A stretch of DNA of 64,000 bases, taken from contig NC_050101.1 in NCBI RefSeq assembly GCF_902167145.1, positions 111,133,789 through 111,197,788 on the forward strand, given 5' to 3'. Source of the DNA: Zea mays. Lineage: Eukaryota > Streptophyta > Magnoliopsida > Poales > Poaceae. A program made the translations under genes and the position numbers. Below the pieces are notes generated by a model. The model worked only from the letters and a program-made list of their open reading frames with translations, had not been told where the DNA came from and made no database searches. Below, piece by piece: positions 53,896-64,000 of this stretch; position 1 is the stretch's first letter; the number at the start of each line of letters is the position of its first letter.

Positions 53896-55140
53896 TGTAA
53901 GGGAAATGTGCCCTTGGGCCATTTCTAGTATATTTTGGTGATTAAGTGTCCAACACATATTAAGTGGGTTATTATATGCCAAATGATGAATGAAGTGCAA
54001 ATCAACAAGAAGGTATGTTTCTAGACTTAGTACATTCATTTTGGGTACTAATAAAGTTACCTAAGTGCTAGAAACAGGAAAAGAAAAAGATTGGAAGAGA
54101 GTGCCTGTGTGCAGCTAAGACTTAGCTTAGTCTGGCACACCGGACTATCCGGTGGTGCACCGGACAGTGTCCGGTGTGCCAGGCTGGTCTTCGGCGAACT
54201 GGCCACTCTCGGGAAACTTTGGCGGCGTATGACTATAATTCACCGGACTGTCCGGTGGTGCACCGGACTGTCCGGTGAGCCAACGGCCGCCAGCGCAATG
54301 GTCAGCCGCCAAATCCGCGGGCGACGCGTGGCCCGCGCCAACGGTCGGCTGGGGGCACCGGACTGTCCGGTGTGCACCGGACAGTGTCTGGTGCGCCAAC
54401 CAGCCCAAAGTTGCAACGATCGGCTGCGCCAGGAATGGAAGGAAATCACGCACCAGACATGAACAGTGGCTATCCGGTGGCACACCGGACTTTCCGGTGC
54501 GCCACCTGACAGAAGGCAAGATTAGCCTTCCAAGAATGCCTCCAACGGCTCCTAGCTGCCTTGGGGCTATAAAAGGGACCCCTAGGCGCATGGAGGAGTC
54601 ACCCAAGCATACTTTGATCATTCTAAGTCTTCCACACTCCGTCTCCACGCACTTGATTGACTTTGTTAGTGATTTGAGCTCTGTTCTTGTAGTGAACTCG
54701 TTGTGCTTCATTCGAGATCAAGTCTTGGCTTGTGTGTGCGTATTGCTGCGGATTTGTGTGTGTTGCTTCCTACCCTTACTCTTGTGCTTTCACTTGATAT
54801 TTGTTGTAAGGGCGAGAGACTCCAACTTGTGGAGATTCCTCGCAAACGGGAAAAGAGATAAGCAAAGAAGAACATCGTGGTATTCAAGTTGATCATTGGA
54901 TCACTAGAAAGGGGTTGAGTGCAACCCTCGTCCATTAGGACGCCACAACGTGGAGGTAGGCAAGTGTTATACTTGCCGAACCACGGGATAAACTCGCGTG
55001 TCTTTTGTGATTGTTTTTCTCTGAGACTTGTGTTCGCAAGAGCTCGCTACTTAGCCATACTAACACTTAACCAAGTTTTGTGGCTATTAGTTGTTGAATT
55101 TTACAGCATCACCTATTCACCCCCCCTCTAGGTGCTCTCA
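53896..55140 (+). repeat. 5' LTR of the Sirevirus-type element
   Basis: 1245 bp. It carries a cluster of near-palindromic CACCGGACTGTCCGGTG motifs (54137-54510, about eight copies in pairs) upstream of the TATA box. It differs from the 3' LTR by a few percent by eye and by a roughly 35-bp deletion between two of those motifs in the 3' copy. Confidence 0.92.
54568..54575 (+). promoter_or_regulatory. TATA box of the Sirevirus-type element
   Basis: TATAAAAG in GGGGCTATAAAAGGGACC, just after the palindrome cluster. The same box is at 62124-62131 in the 3' LTR. Transcription would start about 30 bp downstream. Confidence 0.75.
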
Positions 55141-55142
55141 AT

Positions 55143-55154
55143 TGGTATCAGAGC
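55143..55154 (+). other. Primer binding site of the Sirevirus-type element
   Basis: TGGTATCAGAGC starts two bases after the 5' LTR, complementary to the initiator methionine tRNA 3' end. Confidence 0.92.
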
Positions 55155-55190
55155 CGTTCTCTTCACGCAAGGGACTAATCGCCCGAAGAG

Positions 55191-57555
55191 ATGGATCCTA
55201 AGGGAAAGGGGATGGTGGTCAATGATAAGGAGAAAGAGTCCATCTTCAACGAGCCGAGGGACGACAAGCCCACTGATTCTGGCTCGAGTCATAAGAAGAA
55301 GGACGGGAAGAAGAAGAGGCGCATCAAGAAGATCGTCTACTACGACAGCGACGAGTCTTCTTCTTCCTCAAGAGACAACGACTATGACAAGAAAAAGAAA
55401 CCGGTTAATTCGAATTTTTCATTTGATTATTCTCGTATTCCTTATAATTCCAATGCTCATTTGCTTTCCATTCCTCTTAGTAAACCTCCACACTTTGATG
55501 GAGAGGACTACGCTTTTTGGAGTCACAAAATGCGTAGTCATTTATTTTCTCTCCATCCTAGTATATGGGAGATAGTAGAAAATGGAATGCAATTCGACAG
55601 TACCGATAACCCTGTGTTTATCAATGAGCAAATCCATAAGAATGCACAAGCTACCACTATTTTGCTAGCATCCTTGTGCAGGGATGAGTACAACAAGGTG
55701 AGTGGCTTGGACAACGCCAAGCAAATATGGGATACCCTCAAGATATCGCATGAGGGGAACGACGCCATCATGATCACCAAGATAGAGTTGGTGGAAGGCG
55801 AGCTGGGAAGGTTCGCAATGATCATGGGAGAGGAGCCAACGCAAACATACAATAGGCTCAAGACCCTGGTCAACAAGATCAGGAGCTATGGAAGCACGAG
55901 ATGGACTGACCACGACGTCGTCCGACTTATGCTCAGATCTTTTACTGTCATTGATCCTCATCTTGTGAACCTCATCCGTGAAAATCCCAGGTACACAAAG
56001 ATGACTCCCGAGGAGATTCTTGGGAAGTTTGTGAGCGGGCGGATGATGGTGAAGGAAGCGATATGTTGATGATGCTCTCAATGGCCCTCTACCCGTCTAC
56101 GAGCCTCAAACCATTGCTCTCAAAGCAACAAGCAGCAGGGAGGCGCTACCTAGCAAGGTGGCACAAGTTGAGGCGGCCGGGCTAAACGATGATGAGATGG
56201 CCCTAATCATAAAGTGCTTCAAGACCACATTGAAAGGACGCAAGGAGTACCCTAACAAGAACAAAGCAAAGGGAAAGCGCTCCTGCTTCAAGTGCGGTAA
56301 GACTGGTCATTTTATAGCAAATTGTCCCGATAACTCTAGTGACCAGGAACAAGGAAAGGGCGGGAAGAAAGAGAAGAAGAAGAGTTATAGGAAGGCAAAG
56401 GGCGAGGCACACATCGGAAAGGAGTGGGACTCGGACTGCTCGTCTTCCGATTCCGACGACGAAGGACTCGCTGCCTCAGCCTTCAACAAGTCCTCTCTCT
56501 TCCCCAACGAACGCCACACCTGCCTCATGGCAAAGGAGAGAAAGGTAAGCGTTCATGAAACCCCTAAGTATACTACTTCAAGTGATGATGAATCTAGTGA
56601 TGATGAAGTAGACTATACTGAATTATTTAAGGGTTTAGATAGATCAAAAGTAGATAAAATTAATGAGTTAATTGATGCTTTAAACGAAAAGGATAGACTT
56701 TTAGAAAAGCAAGAGGATATATTATATGAAGAGCATGATAAACTTGTTAGTGCACAAAAGTCTCTTGTTTTAGAAACTAAAAGAAATGAATTGTTATCCT
56801 CTGAATTATCTGTGTGCCATGAATCAATCTCTAGTTTAAAAATTTTGAATGATGATTTAAATACTAAGCTAGAAGTTGCTAATAAATCTAGTTCATGTGT
56901 AGAACATGTTGTAATTTGTAATAGATGTAAGGACCTTGATGTTAATGCTTGTAATGAACATCTCATTGCTATTACAAAATTGAATGATGAAGTGGCAAGT
57001 CTTAATGCTCAACTTAAGACTTGCAAAAGTGACTTTGATAAGTTAAAATTTGCTAGGGATGCCTACATGGTTGGTAGACACCCCTCAATTAAGGATGGGC
57101 TTGGCTTTCGTAAGGAAGCCAAGAACTTAACAAGTCAAAGGGCTCCCATTCTCAACAAGGAGAGAGGGAAGGCCCCTATGGCTAGTAGCATTCAAAGGAA
57201 TCATGCGTTCATTTATAATAGAAATTTTTCTAGGAATGCTCATTATAATAGGAGTTATGATGCTTATGATTCACATGCTATGATTGCTTCAAGTTCTACT
57301 TTTGTGCATGGTAGAAGTAGGCCTAGGAAGGGAAATGTTATTCATCATGTGCCTAGGAAAATGCACAATGAATCTGCTACTGTTTTTCATGCCTGCAGCA
57401 CTGATTTTGTACTTTCATGTAAAAATAAGAAAGTGGTTGCTAGGAAGTTGGGGGCCAAATGCAAGGGAGACAAGACTTGCATTTGGGTCCCAAAGGATAT
57501 TGTGACTAGCCTTGTAGGACCCAACAAGAGTTGGGTACCTAAAACCCAAGCGTAA
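55191..57555 (+). pseudogene. gag of the Sirevirus-type element
   Basis: The start is MDPKGKGMVVNDKEKES, followed by a Lys/Ser/Asp-rich stretch. The copia gag core (UBN2-like) follows: PPHFDGEDYAFWSHKMRSHL, GLDNAKQIWDTLKISHEG, YNRLKTLVNKIRSYGS. At about 56058 the frame changes (the pattern fits loss of two bases in GCGAGATATG), so the next part is read in the +1 frame from about 56065. It has the zinc knuckle CFKCGKTGHFIANC (about 56284), an acidic Ser/Asp run, and a long coiled-coil segment (56640-57050) typical of Sireviruses. The block ends at TAA 57553-57555. The pol frame continues in phase after this stop. Confidence 0.87.
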
Positions 57556-57561
57556 ATTGTC

Positions 57562-60500
57562 TTGCAGGTTTATGCATCCGGGGGCTCATGCTGGATTATC
57601 GACAGCGGATGCACAAACCACATGACGGGGGAGAAGAAGATGTTCACCTCCTACGTCAAGAACAAGGATTCCCAGGATACGATTATCTTTGGAGATGGGA
57701 ACCAAGGCAAGGTCAAAGGCTTGGGCAAGATTGCCATCACAAATAAGCACTCTATTTCTAATGTATTTTTAGTAGAGTCGCTAGGCTATAATCTCATGTC
57801 TGTTAGTCAATTGTGCCACATGGGCTACAATTGTTTGTTTACAAATGTTGATGTATCTGTCTTTAGAAGGAGTGATGGTTCATTAGCGTTTAAGGGTGTA
57901 CTAGATGGCAAACTCTACTTAGTTGATTTTTCGAAAGAGGAGGTCGATCTAGATGCATGCTTAATCGCTAAGACTAGTATGGGCTGGTTGTGGCATCGCC
58001 GTCTAGCACATGTTGGGATGAAGAACCTCCACAAACTTCTAAAGGGAGAGCATGTGTTAGAACTAACAAATGTATCTTTCGAAAAAGATAGACCTTGTGC
58101 AGCTTGTCAAGTAGGTAAACAGGTGGGAAGTACTCATCACAGCAAGAATGTGATGACCACGTCAAGACCTGTGGAGCTACTTCATATGGACCTCTTCAGA
58201 CCCGTCGCCTATCTCAGCATCGGGGGAAGTAAGTATGGTCTTGTTATTGTTGATGATTTTTCCCTCTTCACTTGGGTATTCATTTTGCAGGATAAATCAG
58301 AAACCCAAGGGACCCTAAAGCGCTTTCTAAGGAGAGCTCAAAATGAATTTGAGCTCAAGGTGAAAAAGATAAGAAGCGACAACGGGTTCGAGTTCAAGAA
58401 CTTACAAGTGGAGGAGTACCTTGAGGAGGAAGGAATCAAGCACGAGTTCTCCGCTCCCTACACACCACAGCAAAACGGTGTGGTAGAGAGGAAGAACAGG
58501 ACACTTATAGACATGGCGAGGACGATGCTTGGAGAATTCAAGACGCCTGAGCTGTTTTGGTCGGAAGCTGTGAACACAGCTTGCCACGCCATAAACCGGG
58601 TCTACCTTCATCGCCTCCTCAAGAAGACCTCGTATGAACTTCTAACTGGTAACAAACCCAACGTTTCATACTTTCGTGTATTTGGGAGTAAATGTTATAT
58701 TCTAGTGAAGAAAGGTAGAAATTCTAAATTTGCTCCCAAAGCTGTAGAAGGGTTTTTGTTAGGTTATGACTCAAATACAAAGGCGTATAGAGTCTTCAAC
58801 AAATCATCGGGTTTGGTTGAAGTCTCTAGCGACGTTGTATTTGATGAAACTAATGGCTCTTCAAGAGAGCAAGTTGATCTTGATGATGTAGATGAAGATG
58901 ATGTTCCAACGGACGCAATTCGCACCTTGGCGACTGGAGATGTGCGACCATAGGAACAACAAGAGCAAGATCAACCTTCTTCCTCAACGATGGTGCACTC
59001 CCCAACTCAAGAAGATGAACAGGTTCATCAAGAAGAAGCGTGTGATCAAGGGGGAGCACAAGATGATCAAGTTATGGAGGAAGAGGCACCACGAGCCTCT
59101 CCAACTCAAATCCGAGCAACGATTCAAAAGAATCATCTCGTCGTCCAGATTCTGGGTGATATAAGCAAGGGAGTAACTACTCGCTCAAGACTAGCTAACT
59201 TTTGTGAGCATTACTCGTTTGTCTCTTCTATTGAGCCTTTCAGGGTAGAAGAGGCCTTGCAAGATCCGGACTGGGTGTTGGCCATGCAGGAAGAGCTCAA
59301 CAACTTCAAGCGAAATGAAGTTTGGACCCTGGTGCCACGTCCCAAACAAAACGCTGTGGGAACCAAGTGGGTGTTTCACAACAAGCAAGACGAGCACGGG
59401 GTGGTGACACAAAACAAGGCTCGACTTGTGGCAAAAGGTTATGCCCAAGTCGCAGGTTTGGATTTCAAGGAGAATTTTGCTCCTGTGGCTAGGCTAGAGT
59501 CTATTCTCATTTTGTTAGCCTATGCCACTCACCACTCTTTCAGGTTGTTCCAAATGGATGTCAAGAGCGCTTTCCTCAATGGGCCAATCAAGGAGGAGGT
59601 GTATGTGGAGCAACCCCCTGGCTTTGAGGATGAATGGTACCCCGACCATGTGTGTAAGCTCTCTAAGGCGCTCTATGGACTTAAGCAAGCCCCAAGAGCA
59701 TGGTATGAATGCCTTAGAGATTTCCTAATTGCTAATGCTTTCAAGGTTGGGAAAGCCGATCCAACTCTTTTCACTAAGACTTGTGATGGTGACCTATTTG
59801 TGTGCCAAATTTATGCCAATGACATAATATTTGGTTCTACTAACCAAAAGTCTTGTGAGGAGTTTAGCAGGGTGATGACACAGAAACTTGAGATGTCAAT
59901 GATGGGCGAGTTGAACTACTTCCTTGGGTTCCAAGTGAAGCAACTCAAGGACGACACCTTCATCTCCCAAATGAAGTACACTCAAGATCTTCTCAAGCGG
60001 TTTGGGATGAAGGACGCCAAGCCCGCAAAGGCACCAATGGGAACCGACGGACATGTCGACCTCAACAAAGGAGGTAAGTCTGTTGATCAAAAGGCATACC
60101 AGTCTATGATAGGATCCTTGCTTTATTTATGTGCTAGTAGACCGGATATTATGCTTAGCGTATGCATGTGTGCTAGATTTCAATCTGATCCAAGGGAGTG
60201 TCACCTTGTGGCCGTTAAGCGAATTCTTAGATATTTAGTTGCTACGCCTTGCTTCGGGATCTGGTATCCAAAGGGGTCTGCCTTTGACTTGATTGGATAC
60301 TCAGACTCCGATTATGTTGGATGCAAGGTTGATAGGAAGAGTACATCAAGGACGTGCCAATTCCTAGGAAGGTCCCTGGTGTCTTAGAGTTCTAAGAAAC
60401 AAACCTCCGTTGCCCTATCCACCACTGAGGGTGAGTACGTTGCCGCAGGACAGTGTTGCGCGCAACTACTTTGGATGAGGCAAACCCTCCGGGACTTTGG

Positions 60501-60765
60501 CTACAATCTGAGCAAAGTCCCACTCCTATGTGACAATGAGAGTGCAATCCGCATGGCGGATAATCCTGTTGAACACAGCCGCACTAAGCACATTGATATC
60601 CGGCATCACTTTTTGAGAGACCACCAGCAAAAGGGAGATATCGAAGTGTTCTATATTAGCACCGAGAACCAGCTAGCCGATATCTTTACCAAGCCTTTAG
60701 ATGAGAAGACCTTTTGCAGGCTGCGTAGTGAGCTAAATGTCTTAGATTCGCGTAACTTGGATTGA
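57562..60765 (+). pseudogene. pol of the Sirevirus-type element (protease, integrase, RT, RNase H)
   Basis: The protease-like motif is SCWIIDSGCTNHM. Pre-integrase is WLWHRRLAHVGMKNL ... CAACQVGKQ. The integrase core has D in LHMDLF, D in RSDNGFEF and E in NGVVERKNR. RT starts at about 59240 ([32 protein letters not shown]), but its catalytic box reads YANDII (59813-59830) where YVDDII is expected. RNase H has [16 protein letters not shown] and ENQLADIFTKPL. In-frame TAG codons lie at 58951-58953 (CAG expected) and 60385-60387 (TGG expected in the LVSWxSKKQ motif). The end is at 60763-60765. It cannot replicate on its own. Confidence 0.9.
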
Positions 60766-61537
60766 TTTATAGCATACATGTGTTTTATGCCCTTGATCAA
60801 GTTACTTTATGCATTTATGAGATTTATTGTTTATTTATGGTGCTCAAGTTGTGCAAGGGATCCCCGGACCTCACAAGTCCATGTGTGAATGGTGAACATA
60901 TTTAGGGGGAGAAGTGCTACAACTTGACCCTTAGAGACTAACATTTGTGCTTGAGTTTACTTGATGTAGTCTCAAAGGTGAATTAAAAGGGAAATGTGAA
61001 CTTGGACCAGGCAAAGACTTCCACTACACTCCAGTATTAACTCCAAGTTCATATCTATGCTCTTATTGCCGTTTTGCTCTTAATTGACAATTTTGGTGAG
61101 GCAATGGGGTTAAAGGGCCAATAATGATCCCGTTTTGGTGCTTAATGCCAAAGGGGGAGAAATTAAGGCCAAAGCAAATGGATCAGCTACCACTTGAGAA
61201 TTTTGAAAATAGTAGAGTTAGAACTTTTGATTTGTCAAAATACTCTTATTGTCAAAATTTGGTCTCTTGTGGAGAGAATGTTTGATTATGGGAAAAAGGG
61301 GGAGTTTTTGGCTCTTAATCATTTTTACTCTTGGATTATCTCTCTTTGTGCCCAAACAAGTGTGTTTGACTTAGAGATAGGAAAATGAATTTGATTTGCA
61401 AAAACAAACCAAGTGGTGGCAAAGAACGATCCAAATATGTCAAATCTTATCAAAGACTATTTTTGTTCTCAATTGCATTGATGTTGCACTTCTATTTTGT
61501 TGCTTTTTGATGTGTTGGCATAAATCACCAAAAAGGG
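60766..61537 (+). other. 3' untranslated region with multiple polypurine tracts
   Basis: Repeated purine tracts: TTTAGGGGGAGAAG (60900-60913), CCAAAGGGGGAGAAA (61148-61162), AAAAAGGGGGAG (61292-61303) and a last CACCAAAAAGGGG (61526-61538) cut by the LTR truncation. Multiple tracts are a known Sirevirus feature. Small ORFs here are not credible. Confidence 0.75.
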
Positions 61538-62697
61538 GTCCAACACATATTAAGTGGGTTATTATATGCCAAATGATGAATGAAGTGTAAATCAACAAGA
61601 AGGTATGTTTCTAGACTTAGTACATTCGTTTTGGGTACTAATAAAGTTACCTAATTGCTAGAAACAGGAAAAGAAAAAGATTGGAAGAGAGTGCCTGTGT
61701 GCAGCCAAGACTCAGCTCAGTCTGGCACACCGGACTGTCAAGGTGGTGCACCGGACAGTGTCCGGTGCGCCAGGCTGGTCTCCGGTGAACTGGCCACTCT
61801 CGTGAAACTTTGGCGGCGTACGGCTATAATTCACCGGACTGTCCGATGGTGCACCAGACTGTCTGGTGAGCCAACGGCCGCCAGCGCAATGGTCGGCCGC
61901 CAAATCCGCGGGCGACGCGTGGCCCGCGCCAACCGAACAGTGTCCGGTGCGCCAACTAGCCCAAAGGTGCAAAGGTCGGCTGCGCCAGGAATGGAAGGAA
62001 ATCGCGCACCGGACATGAATAGTGGCTGTCCGGTGGCACACCGGACTGTCCGGTGCGCCACCCGACAGAAGGCAAGATTAACCTTCCAAGAATGCCTCCA
62101 ACTGCTCCTAGCTGCCGTGGGGCTATAAAAGGGACCCCTATGCGCATGGAGGAGTCACCCAAGCATACTTTGAGCATTCTAAGTCTTCCACACTCCGTCT
62201 CCACGCAATTGATTGACTTTGTTAGTGATTTGAGCTCTGTTCTAGTAGTGAACTCGTTGTGCTTCATTCGAGCTCAAGTCCTGGCTTGTGTGTGTGCGTA
62301 TTGCTGCGGATTTGTGTGTGTTTCTTCCTACCCTTACTCTTGTGCTTTCACTTGATATTTGTTGTAAGGGCGAGAGACTCCAACTTGTGGAGATTCCTCG
62401 CAAACGGGAAAAGAGATAAGCAAAGAAGAACATCGTGGTATTCAAGTTGATCATTGGATCACTTGAAAGGGGTTGAGTGCAACCCTCGTCCATTGGGACG
62501 TCACAACGTGGAGGTAGGCAAGTGTTATACTTGCCGAACCACGAGATAAACTCTCGTGTCTTTTGTGATTGTTTTTCTCTGAGACTTGTGTTTGCAAGAG
62601 CTCACTACATAGCCATACTAACACTTAACCAAGTTTTGTGGCTATTAGTTGTTGAATTTTACAGGATCACCTATTCACCCCCCTCTAGGTGCTCTCA
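61538..62697 (+). repeat. 3' LTR of the Sirevirus-type element, truncated at its start
   Basis: It begins GTCCAACACATATTAAGTGG, which corresponds to about position 53947 of the 5' LTR. The first ~50 bp (including the terminal TG) and the last bases of the adjacent polypurine tract are missing. The rest matches to the end CTCTCA, followed by the duplication ATAAC. The intact duplication shows the loss came after insertion. Confidence 0.88.
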
Positions 62698-62849
62698 ATA
62701 ACTATGCTGAACTAAGCTCTATTGATTGATAACCACTGACACCTATCAGATTTACAAGATTCTTTCTCATTCCAAAAATTTCCAAACCTTCTATTTTGCT
62801 GCCTACTTCTAGAGATTTTCTTCAAACCCACAAAGAGAGATGAGATAAT
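62698..62849. other. Short segment between two retroelements
   Basis: It continues the sequence interrupted at 53895. AACTAAGCTCTATTGATTGATAACC resembles 53870-53895, so the insertion site itself holds a short imperfect repeat. No gene is visible. Confidence 0.4.
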
Positions 62850-63518
62850 TGTTGGGGGCCTTCGGCTTCTGAAGGTCCTCAAAAACATGATTTAACAATG
62901 TTTCTGGAGTAAAGTATGTTAACAGGTATCTTCGGACTCAGATCAAAAGCCACGGTATGAAGAAGCATAAGGAACACGAAGGTTGGCGTAGAGCCGAAGC
63001 TGTGCGTAGAAGAGCTTCGAAATAGCGGCGGAAAAGGAAACCGACTTAAAGATGAAAAACCAGATTAGACCTCGAAGAATTATCAAAGAGTTATTGATAA
63101 ATGTAAAGGGCATTAATGTAATTTTGCGTGGGCTGCGACCCATGCCTATAAATAGGTGAACAGTATCCCCGTACTGGGGACAGGGATTGGGCATTAGACT
63201 TTGCGACATACTCGTACTTTTACCTTCCCACGAGCTGAAGGTACATTTATAATTTGATATCATTTCTACTTTTTCATCATAATAAAATGGTAATGAGTTG
63301 ATAATAGTACATAACTTTTTATGTCATATTTTATGTTTTATATAATCCCATCTTCATTATTATATTTTATGCTTACGAAGGTATGTCCTTCAAAATCTTC
63401 GTCCGAAAATCATTATATCCTTAGGGAAATAATGCTTCGAAGGACGAAGGATATTAACATTTAACACTTTATGTTGCCTTGTTCTTGATTCATAGCATTT
63501 GAGAACAAGTCTCCAACA
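62850..63518 (+). repeat. 5' LTR of a Cinful/Zeon-like Ty3 element running off the window
   Basis: It starts TGTTGGGGGCCTTCGGCTTC and ends AGTCTCCAACA (669 bp), with a primer site directly after. GAAGGT/CTTCGGA motifs recur through it. The preceding five bases are ATAAT; the partner copy is outside the window. The family name is from memory of the LTR start. Confidence 0.75.
63147..63154 (+). promoter_or_regulatory. TATA box in the Cinful/Zeon-like LTR
   Basis: TATAAATA in GCCTATAAATAGGTGAAC, well placed within the LTR for the element promoter. Confidence 0.65.
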
Positions 63519-63519
63519 T

Positions 63520-63530
63520 TGGCGCCCACC
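63520..63530 (+). other. Primer binding site of the Cinful/Zeon-like element
   Basis: TGGCGCCCACC begins two bases after the LTR, a typical Ty3 primer site. Confidence 0.8.
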
Positions 63531-63592
63531 TCCGGTGAAATCACTTCCATTTTTTTGAGTCTTGAACACTTTCGGCAAGCATCACCTTCGTC

Positions 63593-64000
63593 ATGCCGCC
63601 GAAAAAAGCTTCAGCGACAGGGGCTGGTACTTTACAGCCGCTGGATCCCAATCAGGATGTCCTTTCTCTTAGAGAGGCCCAAAGCCAGAAGAGGAAGGCT
63701 GTCAGTCCAACACCTCCGGAGGATGACCTGGATCAGGAGATCCAAAACTTGGAGATCCTTCAGCAGCAGGTGCAACGCAAGAAGGAGAAGATGGCTCGTC
63801 TAGCTGATCTTTAGAGACAGATAGACGAAGCTTCTGAAGAGGTTCGTCATCTTGTTCAAGATGATCAAAGCCGAAGGCCTCCACGCAGAGAGCTTCATCA
63901 GGAAGGCTTCCACAATGAGGATGACTGGTATGAAGATTTCCATCATGGAAACTTTGCTTTTGATGATGCTTCTCCTCTCTCAACAGAATTGCAGGCTACA
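63593..64000 (+). pseudogene. gag (5' part) of the Cinful/Zeon-like element
   Basis: The start is MPPKKASATGAGTLQPLDPN, followed by a charged helical segment (QEIQNLEILQQQVQRKKEK). An in-frame TAG at 63812-63814 sits where CAG would keep the frame. Downstream the same frame continues open (DEASEEVRHLVQDD and so on) to the window end, so the break is a single nonsense codon. The capsid domain lies beyond the window. Confidence 0.65.

Larger units (their letters stand above)
53896..62697 (+). mobile_element. Ty1/copia retrotransposon, Sirevirus type (Opie/Ji-like), decayed
   Basis: 8.8 kb flanked by ATAAC (53891-53895 and 62698-62702). The 5' LTR begins TGTAAGGGAAATGTGCCC and ends GTGCTCTCA. 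The initiator-tRNA primer site follows, then gag, protease, integrase, RT and RNase H in copia order. Several AGGGGGAGA-type polypurine tracts precede the 3' LTR, a Sirevirus hallmark. The 3' LTR lacks about its first 50 bp. The pol region has stops, so the copy is dead. Confidence 0.92.

Overview
The window is nuclear DNA of a large-genome grass, most probably maize (Zea) or a close relative. Nested LTR retrotransposons, CACTA, PIF/Harbinger and MITE-type elements and a few decayed host-gene pieces fill it. I see no intact ordinary host gene, no rRNA, no CRISPR array and no bacterial features. Family names (Huck-like, Sirevirus, Cinful/Zeon-like) come from motif and terminal-sequence recognition by eye, not from a search.

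Layout. 1-8942: low-copy-looking DNA with a broken SERINC (serine incorporator) gene on the minus strand (188-1110), a 169-bp direct repeat pair, an inverted-repeat element with a GC-rich core (2701-3867), a decayed Ty3 pol piece (4150-5483), a short hairpin, a 142-bp direct repeat pair, a SAUR (auxin-response) pseudogene (about 7505-7785) and a CACTA-type terminus. 8943-40126: one PIF/Harbinger DNA transposon with near-matching terminal inverted repeats and a TAA target duplication. Two LTR retrotransposons have been inserted into it: a Huck-like Ty3 element on the minus strand (10513-24254, duplication CCTTT) and a chromovirus on the plus strand (25802-37533, duplication GAAAG). Without them the Harbinger element is about 5.7 kb. 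It carries an unrecognised ORF, a Myb/SANT-like ORF1 and a convergent, apparently intact DDE transposase. 40127-41112: spacer with a 126-bp Tourist-like MITE. 41113-49067: a CACTA (En/Spm-type) element with decayed TNP2-like and TNPA-like genes, subterminal repeat arrays and a large foldback. 49068-53895: patchwork of a second foldback, a retroelement remnant, a CACTA remnant, a second Harbinger-like TIR, a MULE (mudrA-like) N-terminal fragment, a SINE-like piece and a GRF zinc-finger/coiled-coil/membrane ORF. 53896-62697: a Ty1/copia Sirevirus-type element (duplication ATAAC) whose 3' LTR has lost its first ~50 bp. 62850-64000: 5' LTR, primer site and start of gag of a Cinful/Zeon-like Ty3 element that runs off the window.

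How it fits together. The nesting gives a relative history: the Harbinger element landed first, the Huck-like element later interrupted its unknown ORF (LTRs differ by roughly 2-3% by eye), and the chromovirus interrupted its ORF1 very recently (about three substitutions plus length changes in homopolymers and short repeats over 2.7 kb of LTR). The chromovirus has full reading frames and all visible catalytic residues. The Huck-like, CACTA, Sirevirus-type and Cinful-like elements carry nonsense codons that are nearly all explainable as C-to-T (or G-to-A) changes at CAG, CGA or TGG, the spectrum expected from decay of methylated cytosine. The Harbinger transposase frame is still open while its partner ORF1 is broken.
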